Assembly: GCF_020921035.1 (NCBI RefSeq)
Contig: NC_063151.1
Coordinates: 4,402,001-4,466,000, forward strand
Source: Rhodamnia argentea
Taxonomy: Eukaryota > Streptophyta > Magnoliopsida > Myrtales > Myrtaceae
DNA length: 64,000 bases
Reading direction: 5' to 3'
Shown here: positions 1-11,522 of the stretch, piece after piece
How positions within the stretch are numbered: position 1 is the stretch's first letter
Layout: every line of letters begins with the position of its first letter
Translations under genes and position numbers: made by a program
Notes under the pieces: model-generated
What the model saw: only the letters and a program-made list of their open reading frames with translations
Told to the model about the DNA's origin: nothing
Database searches by the model: none

Positions 1-2313
1 AGCCACCGCAGGGAATTTCTCTGTCTTCAGCTTCTCTAGAAGCTGAATACGTCTTTCAAGGGTTGCTCGAAACTCGGAATCGAGCTTGCGCTCTTCCATG
101 ATCTTAACTACAGACTTCAATGCAATGATTTCTTGGGCCATGGCCGCGTTCTGCATAATTTAGGTAAATATGAGGGCCAGTGGCTACTCTCCAAGGGGTT
201 CCAGCAATCTGAAAATAAATGTACCTGTGACTTGCGAGAGTTGTTTCCATCCTTGGAAACTTTCCTAGCAAGCTTCTTAGACTCATTTACAAAAAATTTC
301 AAAAGGGGGAGAGGTGGGAACTTCTGAGTCAGCTCAAAGTCAAAAATGAATTTGACCGCCTGTGTGTATTTTCTCTTGCTTATAAGTTTTTCGATGAGAT
401 CTACAGTATTTCATTAAAATAGAAGCATTAGAGTCTATTAGATACCAAAAGAAACATAGCACATTTCAAGAAGCTTGCTTATCAGAAGATTTCACATGGA
501 CAAGAAGAAAACGAAACCCAAAAACAAACAAAAGGGGCCTCTACCTAAAGGCCCACTATCGCAAGGACATTAATTCCTTGATGCAAAACAAGGGGTCGCC
601 ACTACAAAGAACCTGCATGTACAAATTGATAAATATATGCTCATGGATCTATCTGTGTATGAGTGTGAATTGTACAAACTAGGATATTGTTAAAGAATTC
701 CATCAGGGCACTTGTTAAGCAACCAAATAAGGAAAACACTCAACACTCAATGTTTTGACTTCTCTTATGTTATGTGCAATCCACGCTATAAAAATCAAAT
801 TACTCTTGCTTAACAAGTACACGGAGGATACTCATCGATATAACCCTGCAAAATAAATTAGCTATTGCTTTAACTCAGATAATATTGTATGAACTAAATG
901 TCTGCAGAGTCATAAAATAGAGCTGTCCTTTCAATTTCTTAAAAGGTGCCACAACACTGTCGTTGTAACCAAGACTCCTATTTCTATAAGAAGAAATATT
1001 CTCTCTCTTCTTATTAAACATTCGGAGGGACACCTAACGATTGTTTGTGATTTATCTCAAACATAATTGATAATACAAGCTAATTAATGGTGCATTCGCT
1101 TATGGACATACAGTATAGCTCACATGATAAAAGAGTTGATAAAAGAATAAATCCCTGCCTGGCCAATCTTCACATTACCTGCTCAATTTCTAAAGTTGCA
1201 ATCACCGCTTACAATTTCTTATCAACATTAAAAATCAATTTCCAGATCATATTTTTGGCAAAAACATCACGTACATGCCTCAAATGAAGATGAAGTTACG
1301 AATATAAATACAACACGCGTGAAATCACAAGCCAAAATTAGTTAACGGTGATATTGTATAACCATGACAAGCTAACAAGAATTCCACTACACAAGTAAAA
1401 CTAGAACATGAACCAGCTCACCTGGAACTTTATCTTCCAACCCCAAGGCCCGAAACAACTCCCTCGATTGAGAAAAATGTGCAACAGTAACGCAGTAATC
1501 AATGATCTCATCCACACTGAATTCAGACATCAATCCATAAGCTGCCACCAAATCCAGCAAACCCAACACTTGCATAGGATGTCGGGGACCTTCAGGGTTC
1601 AACTTCCCCTTCCAATCCAACGCCACCTTCTTCGAGCTTTCGCGCGCCTGATCGGTCAAACTCGGGCGAACACTCATCAGCACTTCCAAAAGAAATATAC
1701 AGTTCCTCCTAAGAACCATTAAGTTGCGCTCCGAAATACCATCACCATAAAACCCTCCCATTGCATCTAGAACTAACTTTCCAGGATCAGAAGACAAACC
1801 TAACGCGCCAGAAAGCTCTGCACGTAATTGGTCACGCTCTACATGGTGTTCCGCTATGTAGTTCCTTAACCCTAAACTGTCCATGTTCGAGCACAGTACC
1901 TTCAACTCGGCCCGCGGTTCGATGGGGCACTGACTCGGAGGATCGGATGACGACGAAGGAGGTTCATTAGCTTCTGCATCGCCGGGTGAGGTAATCGGTT
2001 CGTCTTGTATTTCCACTGATTCCGTCAGAACGGGGATATGCGGGTCGGTTCGAGCATTCGACACCGCTTCTTCCTCTCGTTTCTGCCGCTGTTGTTGTTG
2101 TTGACAAGCAGACTCGAGCGATTCGAGGAGCTCGAATTTCTGAGCGATGGAGGTTTCCACGGAGGCGAAGTGAGATTCGATGTCGGACCAGGTGAGGGAG
2201 AAAGAAGAGAGGAGGGAGGATTGGGCTTGGAGGTCGCCGAAGGCCTTCTTGAGGCTCTCCTTCTTGGAGTCTATGAGCTTGATTGCTTCGGCGATCGTCT
2301 CCAACGCCGCCAT
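1..2313 (-). CDS. FRL: FRIGIDA-like protein (5' part; truncated by window edge)
   Basis: Three coding exons are visible on the minus strand: 2313-1422, 400-225 and 150-1, joined by GT-AG introns whose phases close exactly (297 codons plus 1 nt, then 59 codons, then 50 codons running off the window). The N-terminus (MAALETIAEAIKLIDSKKES) and the later stretches KYTQAVKFIFDFELTQKFPP and SVVKIMEERKLDSEF match the plant FRIGIDA/FRL family, closest from memory to FRL1/FRL2 rather than FRL3/4. An N-terminal helical, probably coiled-coil region (about residues 1-75) is followed by a low-complexity Gln/Glu/Ser stretch (about 70-130) and the conserved alpha-helical FRIGIDA domain. Family members act in the nucleus with FRIGIDA in raising FLC-type floral repressor expression; that role here is inferred only. 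Intron 1 is about 1.0 kb and shows nothing else. The C-terminal Pro/Tyr-rich tail lies outside the window. Confidence 0.9.
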
Positions 2314-2344
2314 GATCTCGGGAGACTCTGGTGATCGCAGAGAG

Positions 2345-2353
2345 AAACCCTAA
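2345..2353 (+). promoter_or_regulatory. telo-box in FRL leader
   Basis: AAACCCTAA lies about 32 bp upstream of the FRL start codon, in the probable 5' leader. Telo-boxes of this form are common in leaders and promoters of plant growth-related genes. A chance match is possible. Confidence 0.4.
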
Positions 2354-2515
2354 TCGAGTGAGAGCCTGAGAGGGAGACGAAGCGGGAAGAAGAAGAGAGA
2401 GCAGTCGTCTTCCGAGGAAGGACGAAGCGTAGCACGATGAGGCCAAGTTCTATATCCAATGACGAAAATTGAATGAAAAGAGAGATAAAACTGAAAAATG
2501 GCCAAACAACAAAAA

Positions 2516-3261
2516 CGGGAAATTTTAAAAAAGGAATAAAAATCCTTTATTTTCTCAAATAAAAATTCAAAGCGGCCATATTAATATCAAAAAAGAGCTG
2601 ACCCCACCAGCTAGCTAAAAGCATTTTTGTCATTTACTTTTTTTATTTTTCTTCTTTATTTATTAAATTAAATTTAAAAACAAATAAATAAACCGGCAAT
2701 GGCCATCACCGAAGCGATTGTCGCCCTTCGCCTCCAACCATCGTCGCAAGGGTCCCACAACGGTCGGCCAAGGTCGTCGAGCCCCGGCTAGTGGCCGCCG
2801 ATCCCGCCAACCATAGGCGAGGGCCGCCACCGGCTAGGGTGCGGCTGGTACATCATCAACCCCACTCACCCACCCCTTCATGGCCTTGTTCGGCATCAAC
2901 CCGATCAACGGCATGGACAAGAGCTAGCAGACTCGACCACCTATCCTCACCTACGTTGCACGGTCCCTTCCACCCGAACTTGCTCGAGGCGTGAGGCTCG
3001 GGCGTGGCCTTTAACACGACGTGGGCGAGGGTCGACACATCAATGGTTTTCTTTTTCCTTTTTCTTAATTTATTTTAAATTTAATTTAATCAATAACGAG
3101 GAAAAAAAGTAAATTACAAAAATGCTCTTGGCTTGCTAGTGGGGTTAGGAGTTTTTTTAGGTTGATATGACCACTTCATGCCCTTATTTGAAATAAGGTT
3201 CACTCCATGCCCTTATTTGAGAAAATGAGAAAACTTAAGGCTCTTATTTAAAATTTTCCCC
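2516..3261. mobile_element. Non-autonomous DNA transposon with long terminal inverted repeats
   Basis: The two ends are long imperfect inverted repeats of roughly 130 bp: the left arm (2516-2645, starting cgggaaatttt) matches the reverse complement of the right arm (about 3105-3261, ending aaaattttcccc), including shared blocks such as ttttctcaaata and agcatttttgt. Directly outside lies an 8-bp direct repeat, aacaaaaa, at 2508-2515 and 3262-3269, the expected target duplication. The interior (about 2690-3030) is GC-rich and codes for nothing recognisable. No transposase is present. Long TIRs with an 8-9 bp duplication fit a Mutator-like or hAT-like non-autonomous element; I cannot decide which. 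Confidence 0.75.
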
Positions 3262-4885
3262 AACAAAAATAAATTTAGCAAAAAAATACTTTTGACAATT
3301 TTTTTTGGTCGAATTTGTCTCAATTTTACAATTTTCAAGCAATTTGGTTTTACACATTATCTCAATTCGAAAGCATCCACTCTCAATCTAGACAATACCA
3401 AACTCAATCCATTTACACAACAAGGTGTGATAGGAATCGTGAAAGAAAATTCGAACATAACACAACAAAATACACCCGGGCCCATACATGGACACTCACT
3501 CTCACGAACTCACATCGTATATAATCATATTAACTCATCAAAATCACGATTTTGATATTTGATGTTGCATGAGTTGACGCGAGTTACAAATACGATCGTA
3601 ACACTCCAATATACCAAATTTTTAGTCATCATAATCTGAATACTCCATGTATGATTTACACCTCACTTAATGCACTCTTTACACTTTGAAAATATTCAAT
3701 TTCCCATTACGTATTATTGCGTATGATAAGATCGAGATTTAGAGACAATGTGTGTTGTTTAAGACGAGAGAACTACCAACGATTAAGAGATAGCCGGGCA
3801 TTCAAAAAATCCCGAACACTGTAAAGAGAGAAGCGCATTAAAGCATGATCTAATGTTTGAGTACAAGTAGGTCTCCACTAGTTCTGGACCTTATGACAGT
3901 CCTTGATGCATGTTTGCAGACTAATATACCACAGCTTATGATAAAACAAAGGATATAACAATGTTCTATGTAGCAACAACACAAACCGGAACAAAGGAGC
4001 ATGTCATATGATGTATGGAGGTCAGAAAGCTTTCGTGAACTAATAACTGTAACCTCAACCAGAGGCCGGCCTCCCGTTGGAAGTTACCTACAACTACAAG
4101 TGTTTCTCTTGCTTATCCTTGTCTATGCAGTCATCAGACTTCAGTGCGCGACAAACCTCGTCGCGCCTACATGTACTCATCAGCTCTCGGACTAAAAAGA
4201 GACCTCATAGTTGCTCGACACTTTCTTCTGCAATCGAACCATCCGTCCTCACACCTCGTGGATCGCAATGCCACACTCTTGGCAGTTAATCGCCGAACTT
4301 CGGTTAGCGATACAGAAGCCGAGGACCAGTAGAAACAAAGGGCAAGAGAGCAAAATGTGAATTAAGTACAAATGAATGGCCTTGGGAGCTGTCATTGGAC
4401 TTGTATGGTTTTGTTTTATACGTTGGTTGCTGCCACCTTTCCAAGTCATCTGACCTCAAAACAATCAAACTGGTAACTTCCTAACAAGACAAGTAGTACA
4501 TGATTGTTCAGGCTCATGGAGATCACCACCAGAAGGATCGGGTTTCACAGATTAAAGTGAATACCAACACAAATAGGTCCGAATCACGGTTGCCACGTCT
4601 CATGGAAACAGCTCCGCCGTAACTGGCATCTTTTAGGTGTTAACGAAGTTATTATCACATTGGTCCTCTCAAAGAGATGAACATTTCCAGGACAAAACTT
4701 TGGAAATAGCGAAAAGGGGAGCGAATTTATCCGAGTGACAGACATAATGAAGCTCCAATTCTTGTCTGATATGGTTATAACTTTTCTGTCTCTCTCTCTC
4801 TTTCTCTAAATTGCCGAGAAGAAAGACCATTCCTTGCTGCATATTCCTCGTGTTGTGACCGAGCCAAAGACTAAGTTGCACAGTT
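3262..4885. other. Intergenic stretch without recognised gene
   Basis: About 1.6 kb between the TIR element and the receptor-kinase gene. It is AT-rich, short open frames are scattered and show no family resemblance or consistent coding signal. A CT-rich run (about 4788-4808) close to the kinase gene probably belongs to its promoter or leader. Confidence 0.6.
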
Positions 4886-6819
4886 ATGCAGAGCTCTGGA
4901 GTGTTTGCGTCTCGGTTTGCTTCTCGGCAATCGAGAAGCATTGTCGCCATTTTCCTGTTGATCATAACCATCACGAAAGGTGAGTTATCGGAAACCGAAT
5001 CTTTCTTAGGTTTCATTAGAGCAGTCGACCCCGAAAATGCCACCGGATTTGCCCGGGCCGTGCCCTTTCCGTATCCTTGCTCAGCCAATTTGAAAGGCGT
5101 GAGTTGCGACTTGGAAGATGGCAGGATCACCGAAATTAGGCTTCAACATTTGAGTCTCAAAGGGACAATAGACGCAAAGCCTTTATGCGAATTGCCAAAC
5201 TTGCGATACCTAAGCTTAGCTAATAATCTCATACGTGGTAATATTCCGGCTTCGATCGAAAACTGCACTGGTCTGATCACTTTAAATCTGAGCAGCAACC
5301 TTCTGAGTGGAAGAGTACCAGCTGCTCTCAGAAAGCTGAAACTCCTTAGCACAGTCGACATATCCAACAATTCCCTTTCAGTGACTGCACCAAACAGGCC
5401 AAAGTTCATCCCTACTGAGAAAAAACGTTTGGATTCGCATCATAAACAGATCTATGTTGCTAGACATTTCCTTGAATCGAGGAAATTATCCAATGCTGAG
5501 AGCCCAGAATCCGGTGGTCATGATACTCCATGGTACCACCGGTGGGGACAGTGCTTGCCGTTGGTATTCGGCGTCGGGTTTTTCTTCCTGCTAACATGGT
5601 TTGTTGGTAAGAAGGCGGCGAAATTAGCTGAAGAGAAGGCGATCCTGAAGGCGCTAAGCACCTCCCCTCTCAAAGTTCTCACACCGAATCCGCTGATCGA
5701 AGAAATCAAGCCCGAGGAAGGACGATCGGAGCTCGTCTTCTTCGTCGAGGAGCATGAAGCATTTAAGCTCGACGACCTCCTCGAGGCGGCGGCGGACCTC
5801 CAGAGCCAGAGGTTCCGCAGCAGCCTCTACAAGGTTGTGCTGAAGAACAACATCGCTTATGCTGTCAAGAGATTGAAGAAGCTGCGGGTGTCATTCGAGG
5901 AGTTTGGCAACACGCTGAGGCAAGTTGGGAACATGAAGCATCCCAATATTCTTCCTCTAGTTGGGTTCAACTCAACCAACGAAGACAAGCTTCTGATATA
6001 CAAATATCAGAGTAATGGCAGCTTGCTCAATCTATGTGAAGGCAAGTTTTATATTTTGTAACCTCACTGCCTAGACCTGACATCACTAGTTATTTGTACA
6101 TGATCTAGAGACTTCAAAAGCATTTTATCTGCTTATAATTCGCTTCTTTCGCTTTCCATGCAGATTACATCGCGGGTAAGAGGGATTTTCCATGGAAACT
6201 ACGCCTCTACATAGCCGGTGGAATCGCGAGAGGGTTGGGTTTCATATATGAGAGGACTAAGGAGAGGGAGATCATTCCTCATGGTAATCTCAAGCTCTCA
6301 AACATTTTGTTAGGCGACTCCATGGAGGCACTCATAAGCGAATACGGGGTTTCGAAGTTCATCGACCCCAAGGTAGCCTGTGTCCTTGGGTCTAATGGCT
6401 ACATGGCGCCCGAAAAATGCTTCTCGGAGCAGGCAGATGTATATAGCCTCGGTGTGATTATGCTTGAATTACTAACCGGCAAGTTGGTCAAGAAAACCGG
6501 AGTAAACCTTCCAAAGTGGGTCAAGTCCATGGTTAGAGAGGAATGGACTGGGGAAGTCTTCGATAAGGAGGTCAGCAAAGCCGCGAAGCAATGGGCTTTT
6601 CCATTGCTGAACATTTCTCTGAAGTGCGTGGCCGACGCTCCTGACAAGAGACCATCTATCACAGAAGTTATGGAGAAGATAGAGGAGGTGATAAAAGCGG
6701 ATCAAAATCATCTGGTCTCGGATTCGCCAATGCGCTGCGCCGAGTCTAACTATCAAGATTGCTGTTTCCTACATTCTGTCATACCTGAGACCTGGGATAC
6801 CCCGGGATCGAATTACTGA
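4886..6819 (+). CDS. LRR receptor-like pseudokinase (probable inactive receptor kinase)
   Basis: Two exons, 4886-6041 and 6164-6819, give a 603-aa protein. Order: signal peptide (about 1-32, hydrophobic SIVAIFLLIITI), LRR N-cap and a few LRRs (about 70-165, e.g. LPNLRYLSLANNLI), one transmembrane helix (about 222-241), cytosolic kinase-like domain (about 290-585). The VAIK lysine survives (AVKRLK, near 323) but the catalytic HRD is HGN (PHGNLKLSNILL, near 424) and the DFG is replaced by EYG (near 444), and the Gly-rich loop is degenerate, so phosphotransfer is unlikely. This matches the LRR-III group of plasma-membrane receptor pseudokinases (pollen-receptor-like/At2g26730-like). The single intron has a GC donor (AAG|GCAAGT) and a normal AG acceptor; this is the only join that restores the family sequence ...NLCEDYIAGKRDFPWKLRL. 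The ligand and partners are not known. Confidence 0.9.
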
Positions 6820-8125
6820 ATTGATCTCACCGCTCCACACCATTTTCGCGCGCTGTTTTCATCAGATTCACAGGAAGAGGCATGTCATCATGCAGAAAAG
6901 CATTTCCCCATGCCCACGCATCTCTTGCTAGTTAAGTCTAAGCAATACGGTAGACTACTTCAAATTATGGTCCCATTAGTCCATGTCTGTTTACCATCTG
7001 TATTGGTGAGTGCACTTTAGTTCATAGGCATGCCTTCACGCACAGGTAACAAAAGAGTTAAAAACAGATTCGAACTAAGGAGTATGCTGTTTGTAGTTAA
7101 TCTATTATGTTTTTCATAGTTTCCCAAGTCTTCGATGCATAACAGATAAAGTTACAAGCTCAAGCTTTGGAGCTTCATTGGCATTTTTGGAATGTACTTC
7201 AGATGACACATGAATAACTTAAACTTTAATTCCTACTACTATGCTTCCAACTGAAATATGATGACCAGCGTATGAGTTTTGGAGTATAGCATCACTGGAG
7301 TTTTGCCTGTGCTGTGAATTGCATCCTTCACAGAAGCTGCTTGGGCATTTGGTCATCAGGGTATACGAAGCTGCGATGATCAATAAGTTAGAGAATATAA
7401 TACTCTTCGCCTTCCAGGAAAGGATGTCGTTTTGCACAAGTTTCAGGCACGTCGACGACAAGACAATCCCCACAGTTGGTTAGATCATCTAATACCAAGA
7501 ATAAATGTTAATAGATTCGATAGTTGACATGTGATAATATCGTGTATTGACTTCTACAATGTACCTACAAACGTTCGGGTGACAAGATGGCGAGAAGAAC
7601 GGTGGAGGAAATCACATGCGGTTATACTGTACTAGCGAATTAAAGTCTTAGAGAAATTTAAAGTATGAAAGCCTTCTCTCATGAATGATAGGTACATCGT
7701 CAGTGCTCAGAAATTTCATTAGCAGAAACGACATCATTGTCTAGGAAGCAACCCTATCTACAGCCTTCCCACATGGCCTAGACTGATCTAAGTTCTAACT
7801 CCCTTGCAATCCTCAAACAACCAAGTCAGATCAAACATACTCATTCCTATCCTGTGGCTGGCAACTTGTGTCCTACTCCACATGACAGCAAAATCATAGT
7901 TCCCAACTGGAGGAAAATTTGGAGCTTGCCATGGCCACTTAGGCAAAATTTGAACAAATACCCGAGGGAAAGTAATGTTGGACCTAAGGGGGGCGGGCGA
8001 AGGCCCGTCCGTCGCCCCCTGCCACTTGATGCTCGGTGTAACTTATCAAATACATGCTCCGCCACTGCTGAGTTAAGGCGAGAACAGAAACGAATTGCAG
8101 CTTCTGTGTTTTTAGCACTAAAATG

Positions 8126-8150
8126 AAGAGAGAGAGAGAGAGAGAGAGAG
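8126..8150. repeat. (GA)n microsatellite
   Basis: About 12 uninterrupted AG dinucleotides followed by a short G run. Confidence 0.95.
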
Positions 8151-8904
8151 GGGGGATTTCAATAATATGGAGTCTCATTGTCAACTCAAGGAGATGAGGA
8201 ATATCTATTGGGCCAACCACCAAAGATGTGATTTCTCAGATCTTAGAAATCCTCGAAAGAAAGCAATAATGTTGCAAGACAAGACACGCAGTTCACTTGC
8301 AATAGAAGTCTGACCAACTCCGGAGAGATGAGATGAGGTTTCTTAATCTGGTTCATCAGATGCTGTGCTGCCAAACCAATTCTATTGGGGCTCTCAGCTT
8401 TTCTAGCCTGCAAAAGTCTCTTAGTCAAATTAATAATCTGCCAATCTTGGGGAAGTCAACATCTGGGAATCATCTTAGATGCTGATGCAGCAAAAAAAAA
8501 AAATTCAATCACAAGTTTCTTTTTTTGAATGTATCAGCATCACTTGCCAGTTTCTTCCTTTCGTATTAATTTGGCTTTGTCACTTGCATCCGAAACGAAA
8601 GTGAACAGCTAACGATCTTCCTATAATGGCAAAGGCGACAACCCACCTCTTTGAGGAATCAAACAACCAACATGCATCCTCTTCATTTTCTTGATCTCCT
8701 CTTTGGAACAAAACTGCTGTCTTTTTCGTTAATATTTGCTAATGTTCTGGCCTTTTCTTTTCTTTTCTTGTTTTAGTGTCCAACGGCAAGAAAGGATCCT
8801 TATATGAAAGGGATAAATGCGTTGGAAGTCATAAAATTCATCACGAAAGTGTAATTTTTTTTTTTTTTTATAATCGAGGTATCCAAGCTAGTTTACACGC
8901 ACCT

Positions 8905-9175
8905 CGACTATGAGTCCTAAAATTTTCAAAAAATGAAATCAAGTCCTAAAAACTTGTTATAAGAGTGGAATCAAATCTTAAAAGTTTCAAAAGGTGCAAT
9001 CAAGTCCTAAAACTTATCACAAAAGTGCAATCGAATCGTAAAACTATTAGAAAGTGTAATCAAGGAAATGACTTTATTTCATCAATTTGACAAATTTTAA
9101 GACTTGATTGCACTTTTTGAAAGCTTTTAGGATTCAATTGCACTTTCGTGACTAGTTTTATAACATTCAACACGC
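8905..9175. repeat. AT-rich foldback of tandem about 35-bp units
   Basis: The left half has four to five degenerate units of the form gcaatcaagtcctaaaactt plus about 15 bp, each about 35 bp. The right part (about 9095-9175) carries the same motif in reverse orientation (agacttgattgcacttttt, ggattcaattgcactttcg), so the segment can fold into a long hairpin around a centre near 9060. This is the structure of a degenerate foldback/MITE-like repeat. No clear target duplication was found. Confidence 0.65.
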
Positions 9176-10788
9176 GTATCCTTACATGAAAATTTACAAA
9201 AAAAAAGTGTCATATTTCCTTTTCTCACATGCACATACGCATCTACATGATGCCCTCTCGTAATATAATATATGAAAAGACACCTCATGGCTAGCTGAGA
9301 AGACCTAGATCCAAGCCATCCCTAGTCAATTTTCACAACAAAAATTTAACAATTCATTGTTGGAGAAAGCAAGGCCAAATAGCCCTAAATAAATCAAGAT
9401 TGTTCGCTCTCTTGCACCAACTGAGTTGCCCAAAAAACAAAAAACAAAAAAAAAAGGAAAATTCGAGTTAGCAAATTCCATTTTTGCTGTTCCTATCTCC
9501 CACGTCGATGAAGCCAATTTCTATGCTTTATAGGTTGGGACTTTGGTTTCTCTCAAGGTTCGCAAGTGGCCCCTGTCTTAGCAATATGAAAATAACGTTG
9601 TCCTCCAACAATTATTTGTCCTAGAGACTTAGGCCATGGCTACGAAATGTTAATTAATTAGATGCCACAGTTGTCAACTTTCACTCTTATGTGGAGATTG
9701 GTTCCGGTAGCCGTCTATTGGCAACAATGTAGCTGTTGCAACGCATCCATGATGACTAATTACCAACCCATTTCGAATAACCAAGCCCGATTTATAATAT
9801 ATATGTATGTGTTGTTAAAATACTAATTAATTCATTTTTTTTTTTTTTTGGGTTGGTTGGGTGATGATTCTCTTCCTTCTTGCCCATGTAACAGCTAATC
9901 CTTCCTGAGTTCCAGTAATCTGCATCAATTATGGTGATAACGAAGCATCTGCTGCAGATTTGAGATTTAGTCCGCGTTCTATTATTGCCCTTCATTGATT
10001 GTTGCTCGTTATTCTGGCACGATCGGTTATATTCCACATGGTCGGTTCAAGAGTCTATGCAAAAAATGAGGATAACCCTTTTATCATCCGATGATGTAAT
10101 TATCGTTAACGAATCAAAACTCTCGATCCCATGACGAAAAAATTGCATTTTGGAAGTGGCAAAAGAAAAATCCAAAAATATGAGGTGGATCGCCTATCTC
10201 GAGCTGCATCATTGAGGATAGAGCTGATGTTTTGTTCCTCCTTCAGGTTCGCCACTCAGAAAGGCTAAAAGCAAACATCATTGTGCTGGAGTTATTACGT
10301 GCTTGCCACTAGATTGGACCATTACAATTCTTCCCATTTTAAAATCTTTCAGACATAATTCTCAGAGCAGAGTTTCTTTTGGTCATAAATCAAGAAAAAG
10401 CAGGTGTTCTAAGTCCAGAATAGTTCGCCACCTCGATACAGCTAAGCTAAATGAAAAGCATGTTAGCAGAAGAGGTGTCCTTTTCGATAACGTCCATGCA
10501 CTATCGTCATGTCTGAAAGATCGATACTAGGATGGATAGATGCGGTGAATTTTCGTGGAATCCAATTTTCTTCCAAATTTCTGGGAGAAATTTGCCTAAT
10601 TTGTCTAATTTTATCGCGCCATCCAATTTATTTCGCCATGTATTTCTCAGTCGCTTGATTTTTATTTTTTATTTTTTTTTCAAATGCCAGTATTTTATGT
10701 TAAAATAAGCAATAAACGTAAGCATCGTCAGCCATTTCTCATCTCTCTTAAGTATCCTCCGAATGTTCTTGCGCCAGAAGATTGCCAG

Positions 10789-10837
10789 CTCTCTCTCTCT
10801 CTCTCTCCCTCTCTCCCTCTCTCTGTCTGTCTCTCTC
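10789..10837. repeat. (CT)n-rich pyrimidine tract
   Basis: A long run of CT dinucleotides with interruptions (ctctctccctctctccctc), about 0.7 kb upstream of the hnRNP start codon. Such tracts are frequent near plant core promoters, but it may be plain microsatellite. Confidence 0.85.
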
Positions 10838-11522
10838 GCTGTGCGAAACAAAAAAATTGCATTTTTATATTCAAGGGAGGAGAGAGTGGAATAACCAAGA
10901 AAGATAAAAGGAAGGAACATCGTCACAGAGGGGGGAGAGAGAGAGAGAAAATGAGCTCTTCCTCTGTTTTCATTACTGTGTGTCATCTTGTTTAGATCTT
11001 AGTTTCTTGCCCAATTTGTCATCTGGGTCCACCCACAATGGTAAATTCACTCATTTATCTTCTTGCCCACTCAATCTCCATGTTCATATAAAGCCTGTCT
11101 CTATTGAGTTCTGCTGGGTTTCTTGATCCATCCGAATTCCATCTTTGAATTTCACGTCTTTGGTTTTAGCAGGAATCTTCTATTGTCTTGTTGTTGTGGA
11201 TGAAGATCTGAGGCTCCAACACTGAATTCAAGGTCCATCCATCCACTTCCCACCCCCAACTGGAGCAACCAATCTGATTCTGTCTGAAAACTTTTAGAAT
11301 TTCTCAGGTAAGTCTTTGTTTGATTGCCATTTTCTGCAGTTGAATCTGCCAGTCTAATTTTGCCAATAGACATGTGCACAGGTTGTCTAGTTCATCGCAC
11401 TGAATTATGGAATTTACTGGGGTAAAGGGTTGAGGATGAATGTTCTCTTGTTGAATTATCCCATTTTGCGAGCGAGATTGTTGATTGATGAGGTGATATG
11501 CAATGCTTGATCATTAGAAAAG

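Larger units (their letters stand above)
6820..11307. other. Gene-free intergenic stretch with simple and foldback repeats
   Basis: About 4.5 kb between the pseudokinase and the hnRNP gene. I see no gene. It holds a GA microsatellite (8126-8150), an AT-rich foldback repeat (8905-9175), poly-A/T tracts and a pyrimidine-rich stretch (10789-10837) that is probably upstream of the hnRNP promoter. Short open frames in this interval are not supported by any motif. Confidence 0.6.
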
